Below are positions 33,666-45,557 of a DNA stretch of 64,000 bases, piece by piece. Position numbers and translations under genes: made by a program. How positions within the stretch are numbered: position 1 is the stretch's first letter; the number at the start of each line of letters is the position of its first letter. The notes beneath the pieces were generated by a model. It did no database searches. It was given only the letters and a program-made list of their open reading frames with translations, and was not told the origin of the DNA. The DNA lies in assembly GCA_027946555.1 (NCBI GenBank), contig JAPEVC010000054.1:103837-167836 (forward strand), read 5' to 3'. The stretch comes from Gnomoniopsis sp. IMI 355080 (taxonomy: Eukaryota > Ascomycota > Sordariomycetes > Diaporthales > Gnomoniaceae).

Positions 33666-35033
33666 ACCTTTCCGAATTTATGGCATTGAGACCGGAGCAA
33701 GCTTGTCGCAAAAAGGCGGCCCTCGCCCTCGCCCTTTCCCACAGTACACTGTAGTCCAAGTACGAGTGCATATTGGATGCTGCTGAAGTACCAGCCCGGC
33801 GCGCACACACCCATCCTCTGCAGCAGTTGGTTTTTCCTTCGCCCTTCTCTTCTCTCTCTACTTTTCTTTTGTGCCCGGGCGGATAGGTGCCTCGAGATGG
33901 TCAAGTCACCGCCCGTACAGTAGGTAACCAAAAAGGTAGGGAGCCTCCCCCCCTGGCCCGGGCTGCAAACACAGTTGCGGATACTTGCGTGTTTTAGCGC
34001 CCCGTCTACTACATGGAGTTTGTAGTGACAGACCGACGGACTCCCAAGATGCATCTCCGATCGATCGGGCCCCTTGCCTGGGCTCCTCTTTCTGTTATTC
34101 CCACGCCCCCACAAACTGGACGTCCATGCCGGTGTGCACGCGCATGTATTTCACTGCTTCTTGTTACACAAGTTCCCACACCACTCACGAGCCTCTTGAC
34201 ATGTTGTAGTCGCTTGAGTGAAGAAGTAGCTTCTCAGAAGGTGTGGCTCTAGGTTATTTCCTGTTGTGGGTAGTCTGGCGCGTAAGGAGCGGACTTTGAT
34301 TAACAAATGATAGCTCCAACAGGGGCCCACCGCCTTCTTCTATCCCATAGCCTGGTACATCAGATGCAACTTCTTGACCGGGCGGTGCAGAAGCACATTG
34401 AAGAGACCCGTGAACTATCTCCTAACCAGCCAATACGCAGCGGTTGAGGCAAGATAGTGGTGTGTGCACGAGTGTTCTCCCATCCAAGACAATGGCCACC
34501 TATCACCATCGCGTTGCGAAGAAAACACCATAAAATGAAGCGGCCTCCTCCTCCTCTTCCCCAGCGTTGGCATAATCTTTGAGAAGTCTCGAGCGCCATA
34601 CACAAGCCAATTGGGAAAGCCCATCTCAACAGTTTCACCATCTATTCTTGGAGTTACAGAAGACAAACTCACGTTCTTTCCACCCTTATTACTCTGCTCA
34701 AACATACCATATCAGGCCTCTTGATCTGTTGAGAAGGAAGTCACAGCCTTCGAGCTCCTTCTCTACCCATTGCCTGTCTTCTTGGTATCTTCTCCCGTTC
34801 TCGAAAGCCTGCTTGACCCCCCCCTCCGTTGTTCACACACCCACGACAATATAATCAGCCGATAACTGGATCTTCACTTCGACATCTTCTCTCCCAATTT
34901 CACGTTTCTCATCCTAGAAACAAGGAAGAGAGAACAGGAAACAGACATCAGCATTCCTCCTCTGAATCTGTCGCTGCTGCACAAACAGAGCACCATAATC
35001 TTCGCACAGCTCAGGACCCACATACACTCCACC

Positions 35034-36553
35034 ATGTCTGCGCTCAGCATTCAACCCATTCCCTCTGCTCTGACAGATCTCAAGCAACTCACTGTTGCTA
35101 AGCAGGATGCACTTCCTCAGGGCTTCCCTGTGATGATCAAGGGAAACCCTGTTTGGGTTGGCTCAGATTTTGCCAACGACAATAATTTTATCTACAACCT
35201 TACCGATCCTGAAAGATGTGAAATCCGCCAGGGCCTTGAAGGCTTCAAGGGTATGGACAATCTAGCACCCCCCCCCTTCCCAAAAGCTTTGCTTCTATTT
35301 GATATTGCACCGTTACACTCTTCTGGCTCTGTTTTGTCTCCTCAGCCACTGCGACGTCAACTTCTCAAACCCTATACTTTAGTATCTGGCGTTGTTTCAG
35401 ACCCCCAGCCTTGAGTATTCGGACCAATCAACTGCATTTGTGGACCAGACGAGGGCTGACATCCTGCATCAAGATATCGGCCTTGATGGCACCAAGATTA
35501 ATAAGTACAACTTTCTGCTGCCCACGCTGGGCCCAAAGCTGCACACCATCAGTCAGGAGGTGCACACCGGTCGTGGTTTTGCTGTCATTCGTGGTCTGAA
35601 TCCTGCAGACTTCTGCGTCGAAGACCTCTCCATGATCTACATGGGCATCAGCTCCCATGTTGCCGACACCATCGGTCGTCAGGACAGAACTGGGAACGCA
35701 CTGGGTTCGCATATGTCCCGCATGCTTGGTGATGGATCGCAGCTGATGTAGTTCTAGTTCACATTGTTGCGGACAAGAAGAATGGTGCCCACCACCGCCA
35801 CTCCACGGATCCCATTGTGAGCAGCCCACCTGTCCTAGTTCACAGACGCTTTTCTAACCACAAATACAGACCTTTCACACTGAGGATTGTGGAGATATCG
35901 TTGCTTGGCTGACCCGTAACGTTGCTGCGGACGGCGGCCGATGTATCATTTCCTCGGCTGCCACGGTCTACAATGTCCTGAGCGCAGCCCGCCCCGACCT
36001 GATTCGTGTCCTGGCTGCAGGCAATTGGCCTTTTGCCTTGCCTCGCTTCCAGTGTCGCCCTGTCATATTCAATGACGATGGCAAGGTTCTGTTCAACTTC
36101 GGACGTGCTCCCCTTTTGGGGTCATCCGCCAATCCTCGCAAGGCTCATCTGCCCGGTCTGAGCATCCAGCAGCAGGAGGCTCTTGATGTCATCGAGGCTA
36201 TCGCCCGAGCCACTGAGTTTGGTTTCCGAACCCAACCAGTAAGTAGCACGTGTCAACGTCACAACACTCCAACTTTCGCTCCAGAGTACCCTGCAACACA
36301 TGCTAATACGTCATGGTAGGGTGATATTCACTTCATCTCGAACATGACCGTGCTGCACCGTCGCGATGGTTTCACTGATAATGGTGACCAATCTCGTCAT
36401 CTTGTACGCATGTTGCTCACGGATTCTGCCTACGGCTCCAAGGTGCCTGCCCTGGAGCGGCAGTGGACCGAGGCATTTGGTGAGGAAGGCAATCGCGCTT
36501 TTCATATTGAGCCCATGCCCGGTTTCTTCCCTCTTCGGAAGTATCCCAACTAG
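35034..36553 (+). CDS. TauD/TfdA-like Fe(II)/2-oxoglutarate-dependent oxygenase
   Basis: Five exons: 35034-35250, 35474-35704, 35758-35816, 35870-36238 and 36320-36553 (369 aa). The family pattern can be followed: DPERCEIRQGLEGFK, then GLDGTKINKYNFLLPTLG, HTGRGFAVIRGL, GISSHVADTIGRQD, GNALVHIVADKK, the metal motif FHTEDCGDI (His172-x-Glu174), and the distal part ISNMTVLHRRDGFTD (His305 the likely third ligand) with SRHLVRMLL supplying the 2-oxoglutarate arginine. Such fungal enzymes hydroxylate or desaturate small molecules in the cytosol; substrate unknown. Intron 1 is inferred (donor GTATGG at 35251, acceptor ending 35473), because the phase fits only there and restores FK-DIGLDG; acceptors at 35400 and 35408 fail. 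Intron 2 has a weak GTTCGC donor and two usable acceptors (35751 and 35757). No biosynthetic neighbours are seen. Confidence 0.8.
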
Positions 36554-39500
36554 ATAGGTGCTCATGAGCCATTGCCTCAATTTCCTCTACTGATGAGGAG
36601 GCAAGCTTTCTTTTCAGTCGGCGCGTATCCAACGACTTGCTTCAGTAATCGTTCAATGGTTGTGTTATTGGACGTTTGTCGGCGGACAACAATGGAAAAT
36701 GCATTGCTATGGCGCGATTAGGGACATAAAAGGTTGACCCGAGGGAGGCTCGTTGGTCAGGAAGGCTGGGGCGTTCCCGGTGTCAGAAGTTCTCATCATT
36801 GCTTGCTTTCAACTCGTCTGATTCCACAGTTTGTCTGCAAAATTCATTTTCAGATTCCCTTTCTTTTACGGATAACAATCTACAGATTGAATTAACTCAT
36901 CTATCGGGGCTATTGTTCTGCAAGATGTTATTTGTGCATGAAGTCAACTTGTGCAGGCGAGTCGCCTTCAGGTGTTCAGACTTTTGGGTGCTGAAAGAGT
37001 TGTGATGGTGTAGACCTAGGTACCTCTTTGTAATTGAATACTACCTAGATACTTTAGGTAGTCTGCTAGCGCCTATACGCAAAGCTCTGGGCAGTTAGTG
37101 CATGCGCCTGCAGGGTGTCTGCCTAGGAAGGTATAGTGAATTCGTGTGGAGAGGCAGGTGCCCATGGAATGTGTTCTGAGCGACAGGACCCCAGCTCCTT
37201 GCCTAGATGTCTAGGCGTTCAATCTCCACATGAACGCCCACAGGGGCACCAAACACTAGCAACAAATTTTTTTCAGTAATTAAGCTTCTTTTGTTACGAA
37301 TACTGACCCTTGCTCCCACGCCTCGCAACCTGCAGAAACACATTCCACAACCTCACTTACATAACCAGTCGGTTGCCTCTGGATTTCCCTAGCAGTTCGA
37401 AGTATATACATCTGAATGCGCAATTGCCGACCGGTCGAAGCAAATGCCGACCACAAGCGGTCATTCCAAAGGACGTTGGGCCGATCGGGTAGATACATGT
37501 CCCTAACTAAGTCACTGCCATGGTTGCGAGATCGAAAGGAAACGCTGACATGTCCCCGGTCTAACTGGGTGATTCAGGCTGTGATTAAAGCACGACGAGA
37601 TGAGACAGATCAACACAATGGCGCAAGCATATCTCCAGAGAGATCGAGACAGCCCATGACGAGGCATGACGAGGCATGACGAGACACAACAAACAACCAG
37701 TTGACATAGCACGCCACATTCAACCATACAGAGTGATGAAGACTTGCGAAGTTCTTCACAGGTATCAGCACTGCCAATCGAAGCCAACAGTACACAAACA
37801 TGTACAAGGCAAAGGACATCTCACATCCCCTGCTCCCTATCACTTGGCGACAAATCCTCTGTACCTCAGGTACCAATGTTGAAATCCTCCATGGCGACAA
37901 ACACTACCTACGCTACCTCATGGGTCAGACCTATGGCCAAATATGCGGGTCCACAGCTTTCTAGCCACCTGAACCCTTGAGGACCCTGTCGAGGTACTCC
38001 AAGGACAACTCGAAGGATAGCAACCTCTATGTGTCTCCAACACAAGCCGTTCATCACTAGAAGGACAAGCAATAGGAAAGGATTTACAACGAGGAGACAG
38101 TATTGACGGAATGGCGACCTGATCGCTAGAGGACATAAATGATCCGGCAGCCAACATACTCGGGTGTTGGTGCGTGGAGTCAGGGACTACGGCTACATTG
38201 ACAATTGCCAAAGAGAGAACAAAACAGAAACCGGGAGACTACACCAGCTTGCCGAAACGCGAGAACGGCACCAATGGGATAGTCCAGTGGTCTTGGCCGT
38301 CGTGGAGAATGGACCCTGGCAGTTTGCGATATCGCAGACTTGCAGCCACGATGAGCATGCCTGCACTTGCATCACGGCACGAGCCGAGTAACTGTACGTT
38401 TAGCCTTGATCTGCTTGGGCGCGCCGGGGAGGGGTGTCTATAGCAGCATCTCAAGCGTGCGGCCTGCTCCAAGGTTGGCCGGGACGACAATGTGAAGCCG
38501 TCACGGCGGTTACGCCTGCCGGTACAGAACTGGATTGAGTCTAGTGGAACGGGCACGAGAAACCGGTTGAGGATCAGCACCGGCTGTTATGCTGCCTTCC
38601 GAGCACCCGAAGGGCACAAAAGATAGTTCGACCACTGCAGTCCTCAACAGCTGGCTAGTTGTGCTTTTGTGAGGCGAGAAAGAGTTTGGTGTGACGACAG
38701 ACAACATCAGTGTGGGAAAGAGGTAGGGCATGTCGTTCCAACTCGGGATCACGTTGTACAGACGTTGTACGTGATGGCGAGGAATCGCCAGCATCTTCAT
38801 CCACTGGACTTGGAAGACATGAAGTCAAAATAGAGTGCACCGGTTCCGGGGTCCGCTAGGATCGGACCGACTCATCACTCTGAACGCGGGCCAGTCCGAG
38901 CAGGGACTCCCGTTGCTATTTTCCGAACCCGAGCCAATTACGACGATGGGCCTGCGCCTTGCTTCTTGTGTGGGTGTCCACTGGTATGAAGTGTGGTCTG
39001 TCAAGGGCCTGCCTGGTTGTTCCACGCCTACGGCCCATGAGGGAGCCGCTTGCGGGGTTTGCTTACCAGGTCTTGTAAGACCGGCAAGTTCCGTACAGCA
39101 ACACAGCAGACGCAGAGCATGAGTGATGACCATCTCCCCACGCCAGTACCCGACAGGCACTGCAGACAACGTCTTTTGGGAGTACAGGTAACTATACCTT
39201 CTATGTCACGCCGCACAGCATACCGTGGAACAGTGGACGTCCTGAGTGTTCCACATATTTTTAAACGACCTCGTGTGACCTCAAACTCTTGAGAATGCGG
39301 CGCGTTAAAATCACCAAAAGACCCTTGGAATGTCTCTCTGGTACAGTCACTAAACTTGACTACTTCACCCAAGGACTGCCAGCTTTGCCCAACTGTCTAA
39401 GAAGGCCAACTTCAGCGGAGCCAATCGTCTTGCCAGCATCACAAGCCATACCGGACATCGAACTCGTCTTGATAACACGGTCTGATCATCGATCTGCGGA

Positions 39501-40198
39501 CTCGTTTCAGTCTCGGTATGAGGGCGGGCGAACTTTACCTAAAATTGACTTTGTTGTGCTACATGCGGACAAATTGTCGCGTCGCCTGCTGGCGTTTCGC
39601 CCCGCGGCTTCTCATATGGTCCTCTGGCACGGTCCGAACCTCGAGAAGCTCGACTGTTCTGGTGCTGTGAGGTTACAGCTGCACTCTCATCAGTGCCTAG
39701 TTAGTCGTTCTTGAAGTGTATTCTCAATCTATTCAATCTATGTGATCCAGGACATTCGCGTATCTATGCCAGGCACATTCTGCTCTCATCAAAGATGCTC
39801 TCATCAAATGGCTGGACAAAGGCTTGTAGCTCTCATCCTAAGTCCTAGTAGGCGCCTTTGAAGATTGGTCCTTCTGAATCGTAAAGCCACTTCAATCCCA
39901 GGGACTGTCCGATACTTCTCACTGTGCTGTTCAGAAATGACTTTCGAGGTGTGTCGTATGATTGAAACGAGGGTCAAGGTCGATGTCCTTCAGACATTCC
40001 AGATTGGTGAAGTCGTAATAAGGACACGCCCATCATCACAACGTATTTCAACAATTGAGGAACGCTGTTGGGCTCAACATAGCGCGCTATAAACAGAAGC
40101 TTGTGAGCAAATACCCTTGATTGCGACAGCAGGATCGAGACAGGCCAAGCTGGTTGACTGCCCATCTCGCCCGCATGTTCGAGATATTCTTGACATAC
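36554..40198. other. Intergenic, 3.6 kb
   Basis: No gene supported; the largest frame (39289-39714, 141 aa) lacks motifs. Holds CCTAGG/TAGGTA palindromes at 37011-37024, 37041-37061, 37122-37127 and 37202-37216, and a 10-bp tandem repeat at 37655-37684. Confidence 0.5.
37655..37684. repeat. 10-bp tandem repeat, 3 copies
   Basis: Three adjacent copies of CATGACGAGG, the last ending in A. Confidence 0.85.
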
Positions 40199-40408
40199 CT
40201 AATTCGTCTGAGGAGGTTCCTCGTCATTCTCGGCCACAAACCCGCCTGGTTTACCGCAGCACTTGCGAGGCCACGGAGGCGCCCAACAAGGATAGCACCA
40301 TTGAGTGCCAATATCTGGTACCGCCTCTAGCGATGATGGTGACGAGGGTGCTGCGTTCGATGACAGCGCTAGTGCTACCAGCACAAGGACGTACCGAAAG
40401 CAATGCAT
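40199..40408 (-). CDS. Small secreted cysteine-containing protein (effector-like candidate)
   Basis: A 69-aa protein starting at the ATG at 40408. Residues 1-20 are a good signal peptide: MHCFRY followed by VLVLVALALSS and a likely cleavage after NAAP or SNA. The mature part has about 49 residues with four Cys in a compact WCYPCWAPPWPRKCC core, then a GKPGG turn and an acidic tail (ENDEEPPQ). The ATG has A at -3 (TTCAAAATG) and is preceded by a C/T-rich leader and a TATA-like element, the usual layout of a fungal gene. The same frame stays open 60 codons upstream but with no secretion signal, so I use the internal ATG. Small size, secretion and cysteines fit an apoplastic effector or antimicrobial peptide; there is no family match I can name. 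No intron is needed. It could still be a chance frame. Confidence 0.5.
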   Translation of the reverse strand: MHCFRYVLVLVALALSSNAAPSSPSSLEAVPDIGTQWCYPCWAPPWPRKCCGKPGGFVAENDEEPPQTN

Positions 40409-41382
40409 ATTTTGAATGTTGCAAGTTAATGGGTAGAGATGGGAACAGGTGGTTCGGAGGTAGATAGAAGTAAAAGTAAGAATTATGAAAGAGGAGACAA
40501 AAAGATAGCAGAACGAATTTTGGCAGACTAATATATCTAAAGAAGCTTGGACGACTCTACTCCAACATAATGTCTGTTCTACTAGCATAGAAGGACCTGA
40601 AGACCCGTCCTCTTGTAAGTCAGCAGACTAATTTGCATATGACGCCTAAGCTGAAAGATCGATCGCCACCTGTGGTGGTTCTTCAGTTGAAGGCAGACCT
40701 TTCGAGGCAGACCTTCTCCCTTTTAGTGTAGGTTCTTGAGCGAATGAGCCAATTGGCACATCCAGACTCTAACTAGAGTAGAGCCATTCCCAAGCTTTGG
40801 CACTACCATAGCTGAATGCTGGCCTGATGTCTCGACTTTCACATGATAATTCATCATTATTCCCGCTTCGAGAGTTTTACATCCGTTCTATGGAGGCTTT
40901 TCAGCTTGCATCCTGCTGGCTGAATTTCCACGCCAGACAAGTTAGCATCACTGGTAATCGGTGGCGAATTGTGGTGGTAGAAAAGGCAAAGCTTTGATAT
41001 GAGGAAGAGACTCGAATGAAGAACTCAATATGAGCTAACGGCCGAGCAGGGAAGTACTGAGACAACCTCGCTCCAATGTGATGAGAATCTTGAAAACGTA
41101 CTTAGGTATGGAACGACAAGCTAAGCTCCTCTTGTCAGACAGGCCAGACTGATCCTCAAAACTGACACGTGGTACTTGGGCTACGTTGAAGGGGATCGAC
41201 GCTTCTCTATCTTAGGCTGTCGCAATCACATGACCTAGAATGCTCTGAGCGCTAAGCAAGTGGGTGGAAGATATACGTGATTTTTCTAATCTAAAATTAG
41301 TGTGCGGTGGACTAGTGTGTGCGTACTAGCCATTAAGCACCCCTTGGTCGGAAATATTAAGCACCCAGCAGATGTCCGTGGG
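40409..41382. other. Intergenic
   Basis: Between the secreted-protein promoter and the 3' end of the second kinase-like gene. Nothing beyond the TATA-like element was recognised. Confidence 0.55.
40528..40540 (-). promoter_or_regulatory. TATA-like element upstream of the small secreted protein
   Basis: Minus strand reads TTAGATATATTAG about 120 bases before the ATG, followed by a C/T-rich leader. Confidence 0.35.
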
Positions 41383-43618
41383 CTATTTGTTGATAGACTC
41401 AGTAGCAAAAGTGCGTCCATGCACAGGATGCTGACAAGACATGCGTAGGTCCCGCAACCCACGATGCAAAGCTTTACTTGATATCCTATCGTTGGGGTTT
41501 CGTTGAAGAATGTTCGTATCCAAGTAGCCTATCAAGCTACACATCCATTGCGAACAGAGCGTGTTGTCCTGAGCATCATGCAGCCACTGGGACGGGCTGT
41601 TAGCACATGCACTCCCAAGTATCCACATGTATATGCTAATAAGGGTGACAAGCGGGGGTTCGTTCAATGGGCCTACTTACGGTGTCGATCCACAGACTGA
41701 GCTCACCAGTCGATGTATCGAAGAAATACGCCGCTACATCCTCCTGGCCACTTTCCACTCGCGATCGACGCCAGTCTACAAAGGCTTCTCGACCTTGCAC
41801 GTACCTCCAACTATCCTCGAGATCGGTCAGGACTCTTTTAGGTTGACTTGGTGCTGATTGTGAGGGCATGAGCCATTCGATAAAATCGAGGAACACGCAA
41901 CAGAGTGACCAGACGTCAGAACTGCTGGAGACGGGCTCGCCAAAGTAGACTTCTGGCGCCGTGTAGTCGCCTGCGCCGTGGTGCGCATTAGTGGATGGCC
42001 GATCACCTGCAGGATCGCAGTCGGTCGTGTCAGTCGAGTTGCGGAAATCTGACAGTTGCAGGACCGGTCGTTGATGAGGACGAAAATATAATAGGATGTT
42101 TTCGGGTTTGATATTGCCATGATGATAGGAGATGACTTGGGCATTTTCATCTGCTGAGACAAAGCGATGGATGTATCTCAGCGCATCTGCGAGGCCCTCG
42201 CACTGCTCTGCAACCCACAGAACCCGCGAGTAATCCATAGGAGTCTCATTCTGAAGGTAGATTTCGTTGCTCTCCCAATATTCTGCCAAATTTGATGTTG
42301 CCCACGGAAAGACAAGATATGAATTTTGCATATGAGAAAAGGAGAAGAGCAAGGGGACAATGTGCGGATGCGGAACAGCACTGATCAAGGCTGCGGCGCG
42401 TCTCTCTGAGTGGAAGCTTTCTGTGTTCCGTGGCTTTTTGACTGCCACGAGTTGACAGTTCCGGTGAATGTTCCCTAATGGAGGTTATCTGATGTTAGTC
42501 AAGGAGATGAGGGCAACATGAGAGCTGACCGGATCAACTCACCTGTGTTGTCCGACATGAGTCTCGAGCGTGTAGGGTCGGACAAGGCCCATAGGAACAC
42601 TTCTCCATTACTCCCGGCTCTACTAGTGTCTTTACCGATCATAGCCTTCAACAATGCTGAATTTGACAGCCTTGGTCTCACAAGCGGAATGTGGTCGTTG
42701 GCACGAAAACTGTAATGCCACGTCTCACGCCGACTGACTGGACTAGCCGACTTCAGGTATTGAAAGTGCTCTTCATCGAGTACTGACCATTGCCACTTCT
42801 CGAACGCCACGGTCTCTTCCGGGGTGAATTCGTCAAAGCAGTCTAGATGAGCTTCTGGGTAGTCTTCCCGCCGCAGCACTACTTTTCTCTTGCTCTCGTC
42901 GTACATCATTACGAATGGTAGGTCGTAGTCTGACAGACCATAGTCTTGTTGAACAGGCATAGTTGGGAAGGTCTGGTTTATAAAGCCGGAAATTCGAGAT
43001 GTCTGGTTCATCAAGACCAGAATAGCAAGAATGCCTCGACAAGCAAGTCCGGGCTTAGTAACTTTCTCTGCTATTTCCTTCACGGTTCTTTTGCCAGCAA
43101 AATCCCTCACTTTCTCAAAGTCTGTCAGTCATTTGGATTTGGACGTCAAATAAACTCCGCATATTCTCGATGCCCGATCATTCGTGAAAGTGGCTTGATC
43201 GGCGTCAGGGCAGATGTGATTCTCGCAGGCGTACCAAGTACTCACATTCGTTTTGTATTACTTCGATGGTCAGCGTCTGGGTGAGTCTTTTCCTCGAGAT
43301 ATTTCCAATGTGTGTATATCTACTATGCCTCATTTCGGTCAGGAGCCGTTGGGCGAGTTTCGAGTCCTCGTTGAAGCATAAGGAGCTTGAATCTAGTACG
43401 AAACGATTGCGTTCCGGCTGCCAGCCTTCATTAGAGAAGCCCTGAGTGAGAGGTGCACATTCATTCCTTCGAGGATGCTCAATCACAATCTCTTCCGGTG
43501 GAGGGGAATTTGTTGGTGATGGGGTGAGGAAGCAGTCTTGTCGTTGGGAAGTTGACCACCATGCTACCATTTCCTCGTCGCGCTTGGTATGCGAGCAAAG
43601 TGCTGCAGTGGATGACAT
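41383..43618 (-). CDS. Kinase-fold protein with HGN catalytic loop (probable pseudokinase)
   Basis: Four exons: 43618-43246, 43121-42543, 42474-41681 and 41586-41383 (649 aa). Introns of 124, 68 and 94 nt have GTGAGT/GTAAGT donors and all phases match. Residues 1-317 form a fungal N-terminal region (LCFNEDSKLAQRLL; DYDLPFVMMYDES; DEEHFQYLKSA). The kinase lobe then shows LVAVKKPRN (Lys330), HSERRAAAL (Glu341), a hinge SYLVFPWATSNL, the catalytic loop HHGNIKPENIL (residues 435-445), LSDFRNS in place of DFG (Asp460) and TAPEVYF (APE at 490). A C-lobe with SDVWSLCCVFLDFIEW ends near 625 with RNPNDRISS. The catalytic Asp of HRD/HGD is Asn438 and the DFG Gly is Arg, so phosphotransfer is probably lost while ATP binding may remain. 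Start at MSSTAAL; an ATG 22 codons upstream is in frame. Function unknown. Confidence 0.8.
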
Positions 43619-44741
43619 GTTTGTGTTCGTATCGATGTTTGCCAAGTTCAATTGACCCGAAAACCACACAGAGGGCACAACCATTTTTTCTACTATTCAC
43701 TTACTCAATATACACACAAAATACAATCAAGTTTTATACCGGGCCGCGTGGTCCAGCCTTGGCGAGCTGGACCTTTGCTTGCATTCCAAATGGTGGCTCG
43801 ACGCACTAGACTGTCTCGACTCCCTTTTTCTTTATACCCAGACATGGTGTGGAATCTTGGCACTACGCTAACGTTTTGAGTGCCGCAATATCACTAGATG
43901 GATATGTGAAGCTCTAGCTCTGTCTGGCTTTTTCCTTTGTCTTCTGCGGACTCCGCCCCGAGTGTCTGAAGGATTCTTCAGCCCACTGTCCGTCCACGGG
44001 AAAAGTAGAGGGCGGGACACCTAGGTCATGATGTGAATGTATTCTCAGAAGCGGAGACAGATGAAGCACCCGAGATACCCTCTAACAAGGGGAAAGACGG
44101 CAGCTTTGACTGCACTTGAGCGAGGCCCGCGCGGCCGTGAGGAGTGTATATTTATATATTCATGCTTAGCGCTTCCCGATTGAAGTTGGACAGGTCTACA
44201 TGGTATAAGCCAATGGAAATGCTTACCCAGATACAGTTGACAGACCAGCAAGACGTAGACCAGCTCATGGAAATACTTGATCCCATCTGGCCTCGGCAGC
44301 TGTCATCTAAAAATGTTTTTGTCAAAACCTTGTTAGCCTCCCCGGCACGCCCTCGGCGAGTTTCTCCCGTCAAAGGTCGGCGGTACTTTTCAGGGACTTG
44401 GCGAGACCCCTGTTGCCCCACATATTGAGTCCCTGAAAATGGGGAACACCAACCCTTGGAAGGGTGAACTGTCGTCATGCCATTCAAGGTTGATCTAGAG
44501 TCCCTTTTGTTTTCTTACCTTCTGCGAGACTCAATCCCGCCCGAGGAGCTATCAACGCGCAAATTTTCAATCCCGTCCGACGCTGCTCCACGTCCGCATA
44601 TGGCAAAGTCTCTGATGCGAGGAATACCTGCACACAGATGAAGCCACGGCTGACCTCTCTACCCGACTCTCCACCACCAGCACCACCACCGCCACCACCA
44701 CACCCGACCTCGACTCTGCCGCCCGACCACCCGCGAATGAT
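43619..44741. other. Divergent promoter region
   Basis: Lies between the starts of the kinase-like gene (-) and the deacetylase (+). Includes a CCTAGG site at 44020 and a 12-bp perfect inverted repeat at 44387-44439. A 94-codon frame (44144-44428) has no motif and overlaps the inverted repeat. Confidence 0.55.
44387..44439. repeat. 12-bp perfect inverted repeat with 29-base loop
   Basis: TTTTCAGGGACT at 44387-44398 and its exact complement AGTCCCTGAAAA at 44428-44439. Could form a hairpin or bind a dimeric factor about 300 bases before the deacetylase ATG. Confidence 0.7.
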
Positions 44742-45557
44742 ATGATCCGCCTATCCGCGCTCTTCCGCCTGCCCTCCAAGGTCAAGCGCCGCGCCCGTCG
44801 CCACCGCATGGCGACGCTCCTCCTGCTGCTCACGCTCGTACTTACGCTCCTCCTGCCCTTCTACATCATCTACCGGCCTCCGCGCCTCTTGATCCGCTAC
44901 TTCCAGCACCGCTGGCCCGACGTCCTCTGGGAGGTCTCGCTGCCGGCATCGTTCTCGTCATCGCAAAAACTCATCGCCCTCACCATCGACGACGCGCCTT
45001 CCGAGTACACCCGCGAGATCCTGCGCGTCCTCGAGGACAACGATGCCCATGCCACGCTATTTGTGATTGGCGGCCAGGTCGAGGGCCGCGAAGAGGTGCT
45101 GCGCGAGGTCGTTGCTGCAGGCAACGAGTTGGGCAACCATGCGATGCACGACGAAGCCGCCATGGGGCTGGACCTCGACGTGCTGGAGGCACAGATTGAC
45201 CGAGTGCAGGGGCTGATTCGGCAGGCATACGTCGACGCGGGCGTGGCCGAGGGCGGGCCGAAGCATCAGTACTTCCGCCCTGGGTCGGGGCTTTTCAGCA
45301 CGCGGATGCGGGCGATGGTGGCGAGGCTGGGTTATAGGATGGTGCTCGGCAGCGTGTACCCGCATGACCCGCAAATTCCATACTGGTGGCTGAATGCATG
45401 GCATATATTGAGCATGGCCAGGAGTGGAGGCATCGTGGTGTGCCATGATCGCCGGAGTTGGACGATTCCCATGTTGAAGAAAGTGCTACCAGAATTGCGG
45501 AGGAGGGGATACCGGGTGGTTACAATCTCGGAATTGCTAGAGGAGGCGAATGCGTGA
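44742..45557 (+). CDS. Membrane-anchored polysaccharide deacetylase (NodB/CE4 fold)
   Basis: Single exon, 271 aa. A basic N-terminus (KVKRRARRHR) is followed by a membrane helix at about 24-43 (TLLLLLTLVLTLLLPFYII), giving a type II anchor with the catalytic domain in the ER/Golgi lumen or outside. NodB motifs: ALTIDDAP (motif 1, Asp83 Asp84), NHAMHDEA (motif 2, metal His133 and His137), YFRPGSGLF (motif 3, Arg179-Pro-Gly), and VVCHDRRSW (motif 5, His235). Metal triad and catalytic residues are present, so activity is likely. CE4 enzymes deacetylate chitin, peptidoglycan or N-acetylhexosamines; this short form lacks chitin-binding modules, so the substrate is open. The family is widespread in fungi as 'chitin deacetylase-like'. 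The ATG is the first in frame, and no intron is needed. Confidence 0.85.
   Translation: MIRLSALFRLPSKVKRRARRHRMATLLLLLTLVLTLLLPFYIIYRPPRLLIRYFQHRWPDVLWEVSLPASFSSSQKLIALTIDDAPSEYTREILRVLEDNDAHATLFVIGGQVEGREEVLREVVAAGNELGNHAMHDEAAMGLDLDVLEAQIDRVQGLIRQAYVDAGVAEGGPKHQYFRPGSGLFSTRMRAMVARLGYRMVLGSVYPHDPQIPYWWLNAWHILSMARSGGIVVCHDRRSWTIPMLKKVLPELRRRGYRVVTISELLEEANA

Larger units (their letters stand above)
30235..35033. other. Intergenic, 4.8 kb
   Basis: No gene supported. Contains C runs at 30528-30537, 32113-32121 and 33654-33665, a (CT)n(GT)n tract at 33577-33606, a perfect ACTAGGTACCTAGT palindrome at 31481-31494, CCTAGG sites at 32319 and 33244, and a 14-bp direct repeat (31059-31072 and 31111-31124). 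34,580-35,030 is pyrimidine-rich and is probably the leader of the oxygenase gene. Confidence 0.55.

Noticed and set aside
33539..34114. 191-aa minus-strand frame
   Set aside because: Translates a CT/GT microsatellite and a C run; protein-level sequence looks random.
39289..39714. 141-aa plus-strand frame
   Set aside because: No motif or start context; minus-strand frames of similar size overlap it.
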